Under the pieces are notes generated by a model that saw only the letters and a program-made list of their open reading frames with translations, was not told the DNA's origin and ran no database searches. Source: Streptococcus australis (GTDB lineage Bacteria > Bacillota > Bacilli > Lactobacillales > Streptococcaceae). From it: a DNA stretch of 64,000 nt. The position numbers were made by a program, and so were the translations under genes. The stretch spans positions 124,001 through 188,000 of the forward strand of contig NZ_RJPZ01000004.1 in assembly GCF_003943615.1 (NCBI RefSeq), written 5' to 3'. This document shows, piece after piece, positions 49,788 through 60,069 of the stretch (the stretch's first letter is position 1; each line of letters starts with the position of its first letter).

Positions 49788-49826
49788 ACACCCTCCATTG
49801 ATTGACAAATGGAGGGTCTTTTTTTA
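49788..49826. terminator. bidirectional terminator between rlmA and the YesN-like gene
   Basis: CCCTCCATT and AATGGAGGG with a T-run on the plus strand; the convergent minus-strand gene ends 12 bases further on. Confidence 0.85.
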
Positions 49827-49836
49827 TGTTTATAGA

Positions 49837-51135
49837 TTAGTCACTTTCCTCTACGCCGATTTGTTGACGGTAGGCTTTGGGCGACTTGCCACACAACTTG
49901 CGGAAAACCTTGTAAAAGTAACCGACATTACTGTAGCCTACTTCATAGCAAATATCTTCAATACTTTCAGTTGTGGATAAAAGTAACTGTTGGGCCGCTT
50001 TGATCCGTTGTTTATTCAAGAGCTCAGCAAAGGTGGAATTGGTCTCACGTTTAATCAATTGTCCTAAATAAACGGGATTGATATAGAGATCTTTGCTGAT
50101 ATCCTTGAGCGACAGTTCCTTCCGATAGTCACGTCCGATAACTTCCAAGACAGTCGCCACATTATTGTTCATTCGATATTGAGAGAAGAAATTCTCCAAT
50201 TGGTTCCGAACGCAGGTAACAAGATCCTCGAAAGTCGTTGTCTCATGAACAGTTTTCACAACTTCTGTCAGGTCATCTCCATGCAAGTGTTCAAATAAAT
50301 GAAAGACATCCATAATAAACTGAATAAAGAGTTGCTTGGCTATCGCCACTTTTGGAGTATGGCTTTTCACGGTTTCTTCCAACCAGTTCAACTCCTCTAA
50401 AATCTGTTGGATATTCCCCTGGATGATGACACGGTAGATGGGTTCGTAGTAATTAAAGACGCCATCTTCTTCTTCCAAAGGGAGATCCCCATAAAATAGA
50501 CTTCGTTCAACAAGCTCTTTAAATTGTTGAAAATGTTCCTTATAAGGTGCTTGGAAACGACGCTGTAGGAAAGCCCCCTCATCCTCATATGAAAGATAGA
50601 GTTGAAGATTTTGTCCCAAGACCTGATAAGACGAACTGGCAAAGCCTTTCCTTTCCTTATCCACTCCAATCCAGAGTTGCTTTCTTCCTCGGATTGCCTG
50701 CTCAAACTCTTCTTCTGACCAATCTTCATGAAGGAGCCGATTGGCCGTCTCTTGATCTGGTTTTTTCAGAGTTTGAGATAATTTTTCTAGGATATTCCCC
50801 AACTCCACCTTATTGACAGGCTTTAACAAATAGTCTGCTACCCGGAGGTTTAAGGCTTTTTTTACATAAGCAAAATCTTGGTAACCTGACATAATGATAT
50901 AGGCTGCATGGGGAAGAATGGACTGCATTTGATCAATCATTTCCAGACCAGTTTTTCCTGGCATATTGACATCCGTAATCACGATATCCACTGGATAATC
51001 TGCAACATAAGCCAAGGCCTGATCTGCATCCTCTGCTGTGTAAACAACCTCCATGTCCCATTTTTCAAAGGGAATCAGTTTTTTTAACCCCTCAGTAATC
51101 ATATATTCATCGTCAACCAATAAGACTTTATACAC
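49837..51135 (-). CDS. response regulator, YesN/AraC type
   Basis: 432 residues. Receiver domain with VDDEYMITEG, phospho-acceptor Asp in VDIVITDVNMPG (about residue 55) and a Lys in LLKPV. A central region of unclear fold (about 125-320) follows, then an AraC-type double helix-turn-helix (LSLKDISKDLYINPVYLGQL, then IEDICYEVGYSNVGYFYKVF). It pairs with the YesM-like kinase directly upstream. In pneumococcus a two-component system of this type (TCS07) has been reported to control host-glycan genes; given the adjacent glycan cluster, the same role is likely here. Confidence 0.9.
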   Translation of the reverse strand: MYKVLLVDDEYMITEGLKKLIPFEKWDMEVVYTAEDADQALAYVADYPVDIVITDVNMPGKTGLEMIDQMQSILPHAAYIIMSGYQDFAYVKKALNLRVADYLLKPVNKVELGNILEKLSQTLKKPDQETANRLLHEDWSEEEFEQAIRGRKQLWIGVDKERKGFASSSYQVLGQNLQLYLSYEDEGAFLQRRFQAPYKEHFQQFKELVERSLFYGDLPLEEEDGVFNYYEPIYRVIIQGNIQQILEELNWLEETVKSHTPKVAIAKQLFIQFIMDVFHLFEHLHGDDLTEVVKTVHETTTFEDLVTCVRNQLENFFSQYRMNNNVATVLEVIGRDYRKELSLKDISKDLYINPVYLGQLIKRETNSTFAELLNKQRIKAAQQLLLSTTESIEDICYEVGYSNVGYFYKVFRKLCGKSPKAYRQQIGVEESD

Positions 51136-51147
51136 GATTTTTTCCTC

Positions 51148-52794
51148 TTAAGTGTCCTCGATGGTAATCGTATAGAGGACCCCTTTTCCTTTTTCTGATG
51201 TAATTTGAATGTGGTAACGATCCCCAAAGTAGAGACGGAAACGCTCGTGGACATTGACAATCCCAATTGATTGCCGTCCCTTACTCTCTTCTACTTCTTC
51301 TCGAGGACCCCTATGACTCAATATTTGTTGGATCCGTTGCAACTGGCTCGGTTCCATCCCTCTCCCATTGTCCTGGACACGAATTTCCACAGTTTCTCCA
51401 ACATGACGGACCTTGATACTAATGACATTGTCCTTGCGTTTGTGATCAACTCCATGAACAAAGTAATTTTCCACTAGTGGCTGAAGAGTAAACTTTGGAA
51501 TAACCATCTCTTCTAGACCTGTTTCAATTTTAAAGCCATAGGCAATCGATTTTGGATAACGCACCATACAGAGATAGCTGTATTTTCTACAAAATTCCAA
51601 CTCATTTTCTATGGTCGTCTCTTTCTCCTCTGAAATATTGTTTCGAAGGAGACTACTAAATTCGTAAATAATATCGGCTAATTCTTCTTGGTCCTGCATG
51701 ACTGCATACATGCGAATAAACTCCATGGTATTATACATGAAATGCGGATTAATCTGCGCTTGTAAGGCCTTCATATTGGCATCTTTCTGGCTCAGTTGTA
51801 ACTGATAGATATCCCGAATAGACTTGTCCATATTATCCAACATGGTATTGGTCATTTCTGCCACTAGGAGGAGCTCCTGCTCTTTGGTATCCACATTGAT
51901 CCGTCGCTCAGAATCCCCCTGGCTGATGGCTTCCATGGTATCTACCAAATCCAAAACTTGTTTTTGGTAATTACGGAAAATTCGCTGGAGCAAGAGATAC
52001 AAGACCAAAACCAGGATTAAGGCGACCGAAATCATCCAGGTAAAACTAAATAAGGCTGTTCGAACCGTGTAAGAGGTCGGAATCCCAACCCAGATTTGAT
52101 AGCCGTAAGCAGTATCTCGTACAATCCACTGATTATGATCTTCTGGCTTGATGTCTCCCCTGTGGTAAAAATCCTTCCCCAAGGGATTATAAATCTGGAC
52201 GACAACTGGAATCGTGTCTTGAATATTGTCGACAACAGAATCCAAAAGCGCTGGGTTGATTTTAATGTAAGCCAGTCCAATATCTTCGCCAGTCGTCACA
52301 TCCGTCAAGGGGACTGGGATTGCTTGTGAACTAGCTACGTATTGATCCGCTGGAACTTGTTGTCCTCCTTTTTTACTTTTACTGGAGACAAAGACCGTTG
52401 TATAGTCATTTAACACCAAATCAATTTCATCCAGGGCGTCGTGTTCCAAGTAAAGAGTCTCAACATTGCGGTGTAAGGAGACTTGAATATAGTTGGAAAA
52501 ATAATTGTCCAGGCGCCAACTTTCGTATTCAGAAGGCGTCAAGGAAAAATATTTATAAACACCTTCAAGTTTGGCCGGATTTTCAACCAGACTCTTCCCC
52601 CATTGAGAAGATCTCTTATAAATATCCTCTACCTCAGCAGTCAAGCGGGAGGAAATCAACTGAGCGATTCGATCTGTCTCTGCTCGCTGATTATGCCAAT
52701 AGACCAACGATACCGTCACACCTAAAGTCGTGATGATCCCCACCATGATATAGGCATAGAACTTCAAAAGTGTTGCTAACCATATTTTTTTCAT
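51148..52794 (-). CDS. sensor histidine kinase, YesM/LytS type
   Basis: 548 residues. Helices at about 12-32 and 245-270 bracket an extracellular sensor of about 210 residues (dCache-like in size). HAMP linker follows, then the His_kinase block QINPHFMYNTMEFI with the phosphorylated His, and an ATPase domain with VENYFVHGVD, DNGRGM and GIGIVNVHERFRLYFG. Start is the ATG at 52794, overlapping the YesL-like stop (TTGATTATG arrangement). Its large outer domain suggests that it detects a sugar, directly or through the nearby lipoprotein. Confidence 0.9.
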   Translation of the reverse strand: MKKIWLATLLKFYAYIMVGIITTLGVTVSLVYWHNQRAETDRIAQLISSRLTAEVEDIYKRSSQWGKSLVENPAKLEGVYKYFSLTPSEYESWRLDNYFSNYIQVSLHRNVETLYLEHDALDEIDLVLNDYTTVFVSSKSKKGGQQVPADQYVASSQAIPVPLTDVTTGEDIGLAYIKINPALLDSVVDNIQDTIPVVVQIYNPLGKDFYHRGDIKPEDHNQWIVRDTAYGYQIWVGIPTSYTVRTALFSFTWMISVALILVLVLYLLLQRIFRNYQKQVLDLVDTMEAISQGDSERRINVDTKEQELLLVAEMTNTMLDNMDKSIRDIYQLQLSQKDANMKALQAQINPHFMYNTMEFIRMYAVMQDQEELADIIYEFSSLLRNNISEEKETTIENELEFCRKYSYLCMVRYPKSIAYGFKIETGLEEMVIPKFTLQPLVENYFVHGVDHKRKDNVISIKVRHVGETVEIRVQDNGRGMEPSQLQRIQQILSHRGPREEVEESKGRQSIGIVNVHERFRLYFGDRYHIQITSEKGKGVLYTITIEDT

Positions 52795-52796
52795 AA

Positions 52797-53408
52797 TCAA
52801 GAAACCACTTTAGAGCGAATTGTTTCATAGACGGGTTGAAAAATATCATTGACAAAGAAATGCCACAAGCCCAGTAAAACAAAGAAAAATAAAGCCGGAA
52901 CGAAATGGATAACAACTCCTAGAAGAAAGGTCCCCAAGAGAAACTTCGTCACTGCACGAATATCAAGAAAAGCACCAATAAAGCTCAACTTCAAGCTGTT
53001 GAGATAGGACAACTCAAAATGGACTTGAAGCTTGAGGTAGACTGCAAAGGTCAGGGGAGCCACCAATAAGAAAATCAAATTAACCAATAAGATAAAAATC
53101 TGAAATAGGGACAAGTGGGGCAATTGAATCATCAGATACATGCCATAAACAAGAATGGCTTCGATTAAAAAAAATGTATAGAAAACCTGGTTGGCACGAC
53201 GGAAGTTTTCTTTATAGAGCGACCAAGCTTCAGACCAAGCATATTGCTTGTAATCAGATCCATGTTCGGCATATAGACTCATAATTGTTGCGCTAGCTGG
53301 CCCAAATCCAAATAAGATTCCACCACAAAAAGTTAACGCCCAAAAAATTCCTGTTACCAGCATAGCTAAGTAGACTCTTGTAAAAATAAGTTCAATGATT
53401 CTTCCCAT
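52797..53408 (-). CDS. YesL-like membrane protein (DUF624)
   Basis: 203 residues with five to six hydrophobic helices (about 15-40, 70-100, 105-130, 150-175, 170-190). It belongs to the YesL/DUF624 type that often neighbours YesMN and LplBC-type importers. GIFWALTFCGGILFGFGPASATIMSL at the start is the typical block. Function unknown; a part in signal sensing or assembly of the importer is guesswork. First gene of yesL-yesM-yesN on this strand, with TATAAT boxes about 80-95 bases upstream. Confidence 0.82.
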   Translation of the reverse strand: MGRIIELIFTRVYLAMLVTGIFWALTFCGGILFGFGPASATIMSLYAEHGSDYKQYAWSEAWSLYKENFRRANQVFYTFFLIEAILVYGMYLMIQLPHLSLFQIFILLVNLIFLLVAPLTFAVYLKLQVHFELSYLNSLKLSFIGAFLDIRAVTKFLLGTFLLGVVIHFVPALFFFVLLGLWHFFVNDIFQPVYETIRSKVVS

Positions 53409-53539
53409 ATTTCGTCTCCATATTCACTTGCTGTAGAGGGGAACTTCAATCAAGTTAGTATAGTTTCCCTAATACAAATGATGATTATACCCTATATTAT
53501 AGCACATTTCCCCTGATGGTTTCGATTCTATACTATCAA

Positions 53540-53582
53540 CAGAAAAGACTTTGAAGTGCGAAGACCTCAAAGTCTTTTAATA
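53540..53582. terminator. terminator after the binding-protein gene
   Basis: AAAAGACTTTGA and TCAAAGTCTTTT form a long stem with A's and T's at both ends. It separates the importer operon from yesL. Confidence 0.85.
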
Positions 53583-53604
53583 GACTTAAGCAAGTATTGT
53601 TAGC

Positions 53605-55086
53605 TTATTTCTTAGCAGCAAGGTACTCATCGTATTGTTTTTGAATTTCATCCAATACTTTTTGGTAGGCACCTTCTGATTTCAATTTTTCAAGCATCTT
53701 AGGAATTTCAACTTCAGGATCTACTGTACCTGTATTGATGGCACTTGTGAATTGGTTCAAAGTGTTTGTGAGGGCAGTGATTTCTGATTTAACATTTTCA
53801 GTGTTGAAGATGAATCCAAGCGCTGGAGATTCTTTTGCAGTTTCCAAGTCTTTCTTAGATTGTGCAATTTGCTCGTCTGTAACGTTTTCGTTGATGTAAA
53901 GGATCCAGTTGTTACCAGTGTTCCATCCAGACATGTGAGTGTTTCCGTTGTAGCCATCCAAGACTTTCACACGGTTTTCTTTACCTTCAACTTTTTCCCA
54001 GTTCTTGCCTTCTGGACCGTAAACAAGACCGTTCAAGAGTTCTGGGTTTGTATTCAAGAGGTTCAATACTTCCATTGCTTTTTCTTTGTTCTTAGAGTTG
54101 TTTGAGATAACAAAGTTTGCAACTTGAGTAGTGTTGTTTTTCTTGTAAAGTTGAGTGAATGGTTTGATTTCAATCTTACGGTTTGCTACACGAGTAAGCA
54201 AGCTATTACCGTAGTCAGCAGGTCCTACTGTTTCTTCACGTACCAACCAAGTATCTTGAGAAAGGTCATATCCAGTGTCGCTTGTAGCTACGTCTTTTGG
54301 AATGTAACCAGCTTCATAGTATTTATGAAGAGTCTTCAAGTTTTCAACATAACGTGGAATAGTGTAACGGTCAACGATCTTAGTTGTGTCACCTTGCAAA
54401 TCAACAACGAATGGAAGTCCATCTACTGCAATGTAATCGAAGTCATCAGAAGGTCCACCATAGCTCTTGTTCATTGCGAATGGAACAACGTTTGGATCTT
54501 TTTCTTTGATGGCTTTCAAGACTGGTTCAAGAGAAGCATAGTCTTTTACATTTGAGATGTCGATACCATATTTTTCAAGAAGTGGTCCGTTGAAGGCAAA
54601 GTTTTGTGAAGATGCAACGTTGGCTGCAACTGGAACAGCATAAATCTTGCCATTTACAGTATTCCCTTTGATATAAGCTGGGTCAAGTGCTTCATAAAGC
54701 TCTTTTCCTTCTTTCTTATACAAGTCTGTCAAGTCAGCATAAGCACCTTTTTGAGCGTTGATGACATAGTTGTTTGCAAAGGCAATATCGTAGTTTTCAC
54801 CAGATGAAATGATAACGTTCATCTTCTTGTCATAGTCACCCCAACCAAGGTATTGGATGTCTAGTTTAACACCAGCTTTTTCTTCGATGATCTTGTTAGC
54901 ATTTTCTAACAAAGTATCCAAGTTATCAGGTTTGTCACCGATTTGGTACATTTTGATAACTGTTTTACCATCTTCACTCTTAGATGATTTTTGGTTATCA
55001 CCTGTCAAGTTGCCACAAGCAGCAAGAGTTGCTCCAAGTGCGAGAACGCTAGCAGAAGCTAAAGCATATTTTTTCCAATTTTTCAT
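53605..55086 (-). CDS. ngtS: glycan-binding lipoprotein of an ABC importer (NgtS-like)
   Basis: 493 residues. A lipoprotein signal peptide ends LGATLAAC, with the lipidated Cys at residue 24. The rest is a family-1 solute-binding fold of the LplA/AlgQ type (about 45-493; IQYLGWGDYDKKMNVIISSGENYDIAFANNY). The start at 55086 is fixed by AAGGAG. It resembles pneumococcal NgtS, which binds complex N-glycans released from host glycoproteins. Two matching permeases precede it, and the mannosidases and hexosaminidase nearby would process the cargo. No ATPase gene is present, so a shared one (MsmK-type) must serve. Confidence 0.85.
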   Translation of the reverse strand: MKNWKKYALASASVLALGATLAACGNLTGDNQKSSKSEDGKTVIKMYQIGDKPDNLDTLLENANKIIEEKAGVKLDIQYLGWGDYDKKMNVIISSGENYDIAFANNYVINAQKGAYADLTDLYKKEGKELYEALDPAYIKGNTVNGKIYAVPVAANVASSQNFAFNGPLLEKYGIDISNVKDYASLEPVLKAIKEKDPNVVPFAMNKSYGGPSDDFDYIAVDGLPFVVDLQGDTTKIVDRYTIPRYVENLKTLHKYYEAGYIPKDVATSDTGYDLSQDTWLVREETVGPADYGNSLLTRVANRKIEIKPFTQLYKKNNTTQVANFVISNNSKNKEKAMEVLNLLNTNPELLNGLVYGPEGKNWEKVEGKENRVKVLDGYNGNTHMSGWNTGNNWILYINENVTDEQIAQSKKDLETAKESPALGFIFNTENVKSEITALTNTLNQFTSAINTGTVDPEVEIPKMLEKLKSEGAYQKVLDEIQKQYDEYLAAKK

Positions 55087-55149
55087 GAGAAAAACTCCTT
55101 TTTTATTTTTCTTTATTAACATTATGAAGGGTGGGTGAGCAAGAGTTGC

Positions 55150-56082
55150 TTACTCTTTAACACCACCGATGGTCAATCCTTTTACAAAGTAACGTTGGAA
55201 GAATGGATAGAGGATAGCGATTGGAACTGTTGCCACCACCACCATGGCCATCCGTCCAGTTTCCTTAGGAAGGGATTGGACCGCACCAGCGATTTGGCTA
55301 GATGCACCGACTGATTTAGAGATGTAATCCATGTTATTTTGGATTTGCATCAGCAAGTATTGAAGAGGATAGAGGTTTTCACTCTTGATATAGAGAAGGG
55401 CGTTAAACCAGTCATTCCAGAAGCCAAGGGCCGTGAAGAGACTGATCGTTGCAATCCCTGGGAGAGAAAGTGGCAAACAGATCTGGAAGAAGATCCGCGT
55501 CTCACTTGCTCCATCTATCCGAGCAGACTCAAGAATTGCTTCTGGGATCGTCCGTTTGAAGAAGGTCCGCATCAAGATGATATTGAAGGGACTCAATAAC
55601 ATCGGAATGATGAGGGCTCCAACCGTATCTCCTAAATGAAGCAACTGAGTAGTAACGATGTAACCTGGTACCATCCCTGCACTAAAGAGCATACTCAAGA
55701 GTGCAAAGACCGTAAAGAAGTTTCTGTACTTAAAGGTTCTACGAGAGATAGCGTAGGCATAGGTTGTTGTAATAAAGACATTACATGCTGTCCCTACAAT
55801 CGTCACAAACAGGGTAATAAAGAGGGCTTGAAGAATCTTATCCTTAAATTGGACAAGGAAAAGATAGCCATCTGCACCAAACTTAGCAGGCCAAAATTGG
55901 AAGCCGTGAATAGCCAAACTTTGTTCATCTGTCAAGGAAATCATGACAACGAAGATGAAGGGCAAGATACAGGATAACGCAACCAAGCCGACAATGCTAC
56001 TAAAGAAAATATCTGCTTTCTTACTGAAGGAGTGGATCCCAACATTATCAACTTTTTCTTTTTTAATTTTTGATTTTGCCAT
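55150..56082 (-). CDS. glycan ABC importer permease, LplC/MalG type
   Basis: 310 residues with six helices. The ATPase-coupling loop is PEAILESARIDGASETRIFFQICLP-like (about 200-225). It starts at 56082, with AAGGAGG just before it; the frame is open 13 codons upstream into the previous gene. It forms a heterodimeric channel with the other permease, in the order permease-permease-binding protein seen in pneumococcal ngtP1-ngtP2-ngtS. Confidence 0.9.
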   Translation of the reverse strand: MAKSKIKKEKVDNVGIHSFSKKADIFFSSIVGLVALSCILPFIFVVMISLTDEQSLAIHGFQFWPAKFGADGYLFLVQFKDKILQALFITLFVTIVGTACNVFITTTYAYAISRRTFKYRNFFTVFALLSMLFSAGMVPGYIVTTQLLHLGDTVGALIIPMLLSPFNIILMRTFFKRTIPEAILESARIDGASETRIFFQICLPLSLPGIATISLFTALGFWNDWFNALLYIKSENLYPLQYLLMQIQNNMDYISKSVGASSQIAGAVQSLPKETGRMAMVVVATVPIAILYPFFQRYFVKGLTIGGVKE

Positions 56083-56095
56083 GGTATCCTCCTTT

Positions 56096-57025
56096 CTAGA
56101 AGAGCGCTGCATTCTTATCAATCCGACGTGCTACAATATTAGAAAGTAAAACGAGAATCAATCCAACAACTGATTGGTAAAGACCAGCTGCTGCGGCCAT
56201 CGCAATATCTCCTGATTTAGCAAGTCCATTGTAGACATAGACGTCAATTACGTTTGTCACACTATAAAGAGCACCTGAGTTATGTGGGATTTGGTAGAAC
56301 AATCCAAAGTCTGCACGGAAGATATTTCCGATTGCAAGGATAGTCAAGACCGTAATCAAGGAAGCCAACTGAGGAATGGTAATGTGGCGGATTCGTTGCC
56401 ACTTGGATGCCCCGTCCACTGTTGCTGCTTCGTAAAAGGTTGGATCTATTCCCATGATGGTTGCGTAGTACATGACACTACTATAACCAAAGCCCTTCCA
56501 GATTCCTAAGAAAAGGAGAAGAGCCGGCCAAATGGAAACCTCTGTATAGAAGTTGATTCCTTTCATCCCAAGGGATGTCAAGACATGGTTAATCAAGCCT
56601 TTATCGACGTTTAAGAAGGCATCTGTAAAGAAGCTAATGATAACCCATGACAAGAAATAAGGGAACAGCATTGATGTTTGAAATACTTTGACCAACCGTT
56701 TAGACCGCATCTCACTAAAGATAATGGCAATCCCAACAGAAACAATCAAGCCCAAGAAAATAAAGGCTAAGTTGTATAGAACAGTATTTCTCGTAATGAT
56801 ATAAGCATCGTTGGAGCTAAAGAGGAATTTGAAGTTATCAAACCCAACCCACTTACTTTTCATTACGCTATCAATAAATCCCTCTCCAGTGATATGATAG
56901 TCTTTAAATGCAACAACGTTTCCCAAAACAGGTATGTAGAAGAATAAAATCAACCACACTGCACCTGGTAAAACCATCAAGAAGAAAATAAGATTTTCTC
57001 TCAAGGTCTTCACAAACTTTTTCAT
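56096..57025 (-). CDS. glycan ABC importer permease, LplB type
   Basis: 309 residues, six helices, coupling loop TFYEAATVDGASKWQRIRHI (about 195-215). First gene of the importer operon, expressed from a promoter with a perfect cre site. Of the same class as LplB permeases for complex sugars. Spaced 13 bases from the next permease. Confidence 0.9.
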   Translation of the reverse strand: MKKFVKTLRENLIFFLMVLPGAVWLILFFYIPVLGNVVAFKDYHITGEGFIDSVMKSKWVGFDNFKFLFSSNDAYIITRNTVLYNLAFIFLGLIVSVGIAIIFSEMRSKRLVKVFQTSMLFPYFLSWVIISFFTDAFLNVDKGLINHVLTSLGMKGINFYTEVSIWPALLLFLGIWKGFGYSSVMYYATIMGIDPTFYEAATVDGASKWQRIRHITIPQLASLITVLTILAIGNIFRADFGLFYQIPHNSGALYSVTNVIDVYVYNGLAKSGDIAMAAAAGLYQSVVGLILVLLSNIVARRIDKNAALF

Positions 57026-57055
57026 CTGACTCCCTCCTTTGGCGTTTTCTCCCTT

Positions 57056-57104
57056 TGGTAACGTTTACATTATTAATTATAAAACTCTATGAAAACTTTT
57101 TCAA
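57056..57104 (-). promoter_or_regulatory. importer promoter with perfect cre site
   Basis: On the minus strand TTGAAA (57099-57104), 17 bases and TATAAT (57076-57081), followed by ATGTAAACGTTACCA (57056-57070), which fits the CcpA consensus WTGNAANCGNWNNCW at every position. The site covers the expected transcript start, so CcpA should block expression when preferred sugars are present. Confidence 0.88.
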
Positions 57105-57157
57105 ACTCCTAATTATAGAAAAAATTCTACAAATTTATGACATAGCCTTAAAAATGG

Positions 57158-57210
57158 AGAAAAAAGGAGAAGATAGATCTCCATTCATCGGACATTCTTC
57201 TTCTCCTTCA
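57158..57210 (-). terminator. terminator after the GH20 gene
   Basis: AAGGAGAAG and CTTCTCCTT pair across a 27-base loop, followed by TTTTT on the minus strand. It ends the glycosidase operon just before the importer promoter. Confidence 0.65.
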
Positions 57211-57241
57211 ACATCATCCTCTTTAAAGACACCTTTTTAGA

Positions 57242-59122
57242 TTAGGTTGTATAAATGGTCGAAGCTGTTGCAATCGTATGCCATTGGTTGGCTGTCGTGG
57301 CTGCAAAGTCCTTGTCTGCGTAGAAATCATTAAATGGCAAGATCTCTACTTCCAACTCATCAATACGTGAGATAGAACCAGTTAGATAGTCTTCAATACG
57401 ACTTTCTGCTCGCTTAATCCGTTGTAAGAGCCCTCCCATGCGGATATCGACCGTATCCAAACCAAAGACCTTGTTTTCTTTCAGCCATTGGTGGCTAAAG
57501 AGGGCATGGAAGTTTTCAATCTCACTTCTGAGTTTTGGCAATTCTTCTCTGGCGATTTGTTTCAAGCCGTCTTTATCATCTGCGTGATAGGCTTGGCGAA
57601 TGCGTCGTCCCACATCAACCTTGCTACTTAAAATAGCATTTAACTGAGCCTGGGTCTCAAAGAGATAAGCGTAGACTCCAGCTTTTTCTTTAATAGCAGC
57701 AAGGGTTTCAGTAGCCTGGACAAAGTGAGGTTTATCCTGTTCAGGTGTCATGTGCTGATCAAGAGTCGGGCAAAGAATATCCTGATAAAAGACATAGCGG
57801 TTAGGATTAATCCCACTCAGATTTCCTGGTAGATCTGGTAAGAGGTTGGCAAGGTCAAGCTGCATAAAGTCCTCAACGGATAGACCTGTATTGGTCTTGA
57901 AATGAGCAGACAAACGTTCTAAATCATTGCGATAGCTGAGTTCTGCCCAGATTTGTAGACTTGGCAGAATAGAGAATTGGGCTGTTTCTCCACCATTATC
58001 CCCCCAACCAGTCACAATGACTTCTTTAATTTGATTGGCACGGCAAGCTTTGTTAGCTTCAACAGCGATGAGACGACTGAAATGGTTATGAGGTGTGAAA
58101 CCAATCCACTTCCAAGCACCACCTGCAAAGGCGATATCCTGGCTAATCTTGTGGTGGTTACGGAAGTTGCGGTTGTATTTTTCCTCGCTATCTTGGTAAT
58201 AATCCCAGTAAACCAAGGTCACACGGTCTTTGAGACGGTCTAGATAAACGCGAGTTTCCTCTGGAATCTCCACATCACGGTCGTACTGGCCATCTGCTGA
58301 CATGAGCTTGAAGAACATATCGCTCCACATCTGACAGTGGAAACCATATTTATCTGCAATATCTAGCACGCGCTCCAAGTGTTGACACATAAGGAGACTC
58401 CGATCAACAACGCCGTTCAGGATGAGGTAGCGTCCCAAACCAACCAAGTGGGCTTCGTCCATTCCGATATTGACCTTGCGAGTTTGTAGTTTAGATAGGG
58501 TCGCAAACATACCGTCAATCAAGTCGTAAACTTTTTCTTCACCGATGAGGAGAATGTCCTCTACATCACGAAGTTGCTGGACTTCTTTGACACCCCATTT
58601 GACAAAGGCTGACAAGTGGGCCAAGGTCTGGATACAAGGAACAAAGGTCATATCAAACTGCTGGGCGTAGGCTTCGATTTCCTGTAACTCTTCAGCTGAG
58701 TATGCTCCACGGAAGTAACCAAAATAAGGTTGCCTCTCGATTTGATAGGTATCTTCCATGTAGAGCTCAAAGGTTGAATAACCCATGAGAGCCAAGACCT
58801 CAATCATCTGCTTGGCAGAGGCAACATTCAAAACAGCGTTTCGGGAACAATCTGCCATGTAGGCTAACTCTTCATAAGCTGTTTGCTCCTCAATCTCCAC
58901 CTTATCACCTTCTGCTAACGCTGTTGCTAGTACAGACAAGGCACGGTAGAGTTGGTGAGGCTTGTCATAAGTCAATTGATACTTTCCGCCTTCACCCTTG
59001 ATAGAGATAGAAGCTTGGTCAGACTGAGTAACTGCCACTTCTACATCTGGTAGAGAAATGTGCTTTTGAAGCAACTCTATAGCTTGAGTTTGTTTATTGC
59101 TAATTCCGGTAAAGTTTACCAT
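57242..59122 (-). CDS. intracellular GH20 beta-N-acetylhexosaminidase (GH20C-like)
   Basis: 626 residues, no signal peptide or wall anchor. An N-terminal domain (about 1-95) precedes a TIM barrel with the catalytic Asp-Glu pair in [16 protein letters not shown] (about residue 222) and aromatic sugar-site residues in WSDMFF and VYWDYYQ. It resembles the pneumococcal enzyme GH20C, which removes terminal GlcNAc/GalNAc inside the cell. Overlaps the ROK gene by seven bases. It would act on N-glycan fragments taken up by the adjacent importer. Confidence 0.88.
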   Translation of the reverse strand: MVNFTGISNKQTQAIELLQKHISLPDVEVAVTQSDQASISIKGEGGKYQLTYDKPHQLYRALSVLATALAEGDKVEIEEQTAYEELAYMADCSRNAVLNVASAKQMIEVLALMGYSTFELYMEDTYQIERQPYFGYFRGAYSAEELQEIEAYAQQFDMTFVPCIQTLAHLSAFVKWGVKEVQQLRDVEDILLIGEEKVYDLIDGMFATLSKLQTRKVNIGMDEAHLVGLGRYLILNGVVDRSLLMCQHLERVLDIADKYGFHCQMWSDMFFKLMSADGQYDRDVEIPEETRVYLDRLKDRVTLVYWDYYQDSEEKYNRNFRNHHKISQDIAFAGGAWKWIGFTPHNHFSRLIAVEANKACRANQIKEVIVTGWGDNGGETAQFSILPSLQIWAELSYRNDLERLSAHFKTNTGLSVEDFMQLDLANLLPDLPGNLSGINPNRYVFYQDILCPTLDQHMTPEQDKPHFVQATETLAAIKEKAGVYAYLFETQAQLNAILSSKVDVGRRIRQAYHADDKDGLKQIAREELPKLRSEIENFHALFSHQWLKENKVFGLDTVDIRMGGLLQRIKRAESRIEDYLTGSISRIDELEVEILPFNDFYADKDFAATTANQWHTIATASTIYTT

Positions 59123-59985
59123 TGGTTTTCCTCCTGTAACCAGTTGACAAGAGCACCGTAGAGATTGGCATCTGCCTGATAGGTGCAGGCTTGGATGACT
59201 GGCGCAATTGTATATTCTTCATATCTTTCCACAAAAGCATCTACTGCTTTTTGAACCCCTTTGATAAACTCTGGATTCTGACTGATAGACCCACCTAGAC
59301 TAATGACATCTGGGTCGATCAGATACTGAATATTGAGTAGTCCTTGAGCAAGATTGCGGTTCATACGCTCAATGGCTTCTTGACAAAGGGTATTACCTGC
59401 TGCCGCCTCTTGGTAAATCTTACGGCCATCCCAGTCAGTCTGACCAGATTTTTCAATCACGTATCGTACCATATTTCCAGTTGACGCTAGTTGCGACCAG
59501 TTATTGAGTTTCTCAGTTGGTGCAAGAGTCGTCATGTAACCAAACTCTCCACCCAAGCCATGGCGACCACGGTGTAGTTTCCCATTGATAATCATAGCCC
59601 CACCGATTCCTGTACCAATCACGACGCAGGCTGCATTTTCAGTCTCAGGATGAGCCAGCAGCTCACTAAGTCCAACACAGTTGGCATCATTTTCTAGATG
59701 GACAGGTAGTTGGTGATGAGCAAGGACCTGGTACCATGAAAAACCATGGATATATGGAATGGCACTAATCCCCTCAATCTCTCCTGTTTCTTGATTGACC
59801 GCACCTGGCACACTCATAGCAATCCCGCGATAGTCCTGTTCTGACAAGCGTTGGTCCAACCAAGCCAACAAATCATCTAGAGTTTTTGGAGTTGGGGTGC
59901 TGGTCTTATCTAAAATCTTTCCATCAGGAGTCAGACTAGCAAACTTAATGCCAGTCCCTCCGATATCAATCGTTGCAATGGTCAT
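59116..59985 (-). CDS. ROK-family sugar kinase
   Basis: 289 residues. ATP site [12 protein letters not shown] at the N-terminus, catalytic Asp in [10 protein letters not shown] (about residue 100) and a second phosphate loop [11 protein letters not shown]. The usual ROK zinc motif (CxCGxxGCxE) is absent; GLGGEFGYM takes its place. No DNA-binding domain, so it is a kinase and not a repressor. It probably phosphorylates mannose, GlcNAc or glucose released by the mannosidases and hexosaminidase. ATG at 59985 preferred to an in-frame GTG three codons earlier. Confidence 0.86.
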   Translation of the reverse strand: MTIATIDIGGTGIKFASLTPDGKILDKTSTPTPKTLDDLLAWLDQRLSEQDYRGIAMSVPGAVNQETGEIEGISAIPYIHGFSWYQVLAHHQLPVHLENDANCVGLSELLAHPETENAACVVIGTGIGGAMIINGKLHRGRHGLGGEFGYMTTLAPTEKLNNWSQLASTGNMVRYVIEKSGQTDWDGRKIYQEAAAGNTLCQEAIERMNRNLAQGLLNIQYLIDPDVISLGGSISQNPEFIKGVQKAVDAFVERYEEYTIAPVIQACTYQADANLYGALVNWLQEENQW

Positions 59986-59997
59986 TGCTTTCACCTA

Positions 59998-60042
59998 CAA
60001 AAAGGAGCGAGTCCGCAGTTGGTTCTTACTTCTTCGCTCCTC
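59998..60042 (-). terminator. hairpin between the GH38 and ROK genes
   Basis: GGAGCGA and TCGCTCC pair across a 23-base loop, followed by TTTTTG on the minus strand. It lies inside the likely glycosidase operon, 12 bases before the ROK start, and could reduce read-through. Confidence 0.6.
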
Positions 60043-60069
60043 CTTTCTGTTTCTGTTTACTGTTTGAAA

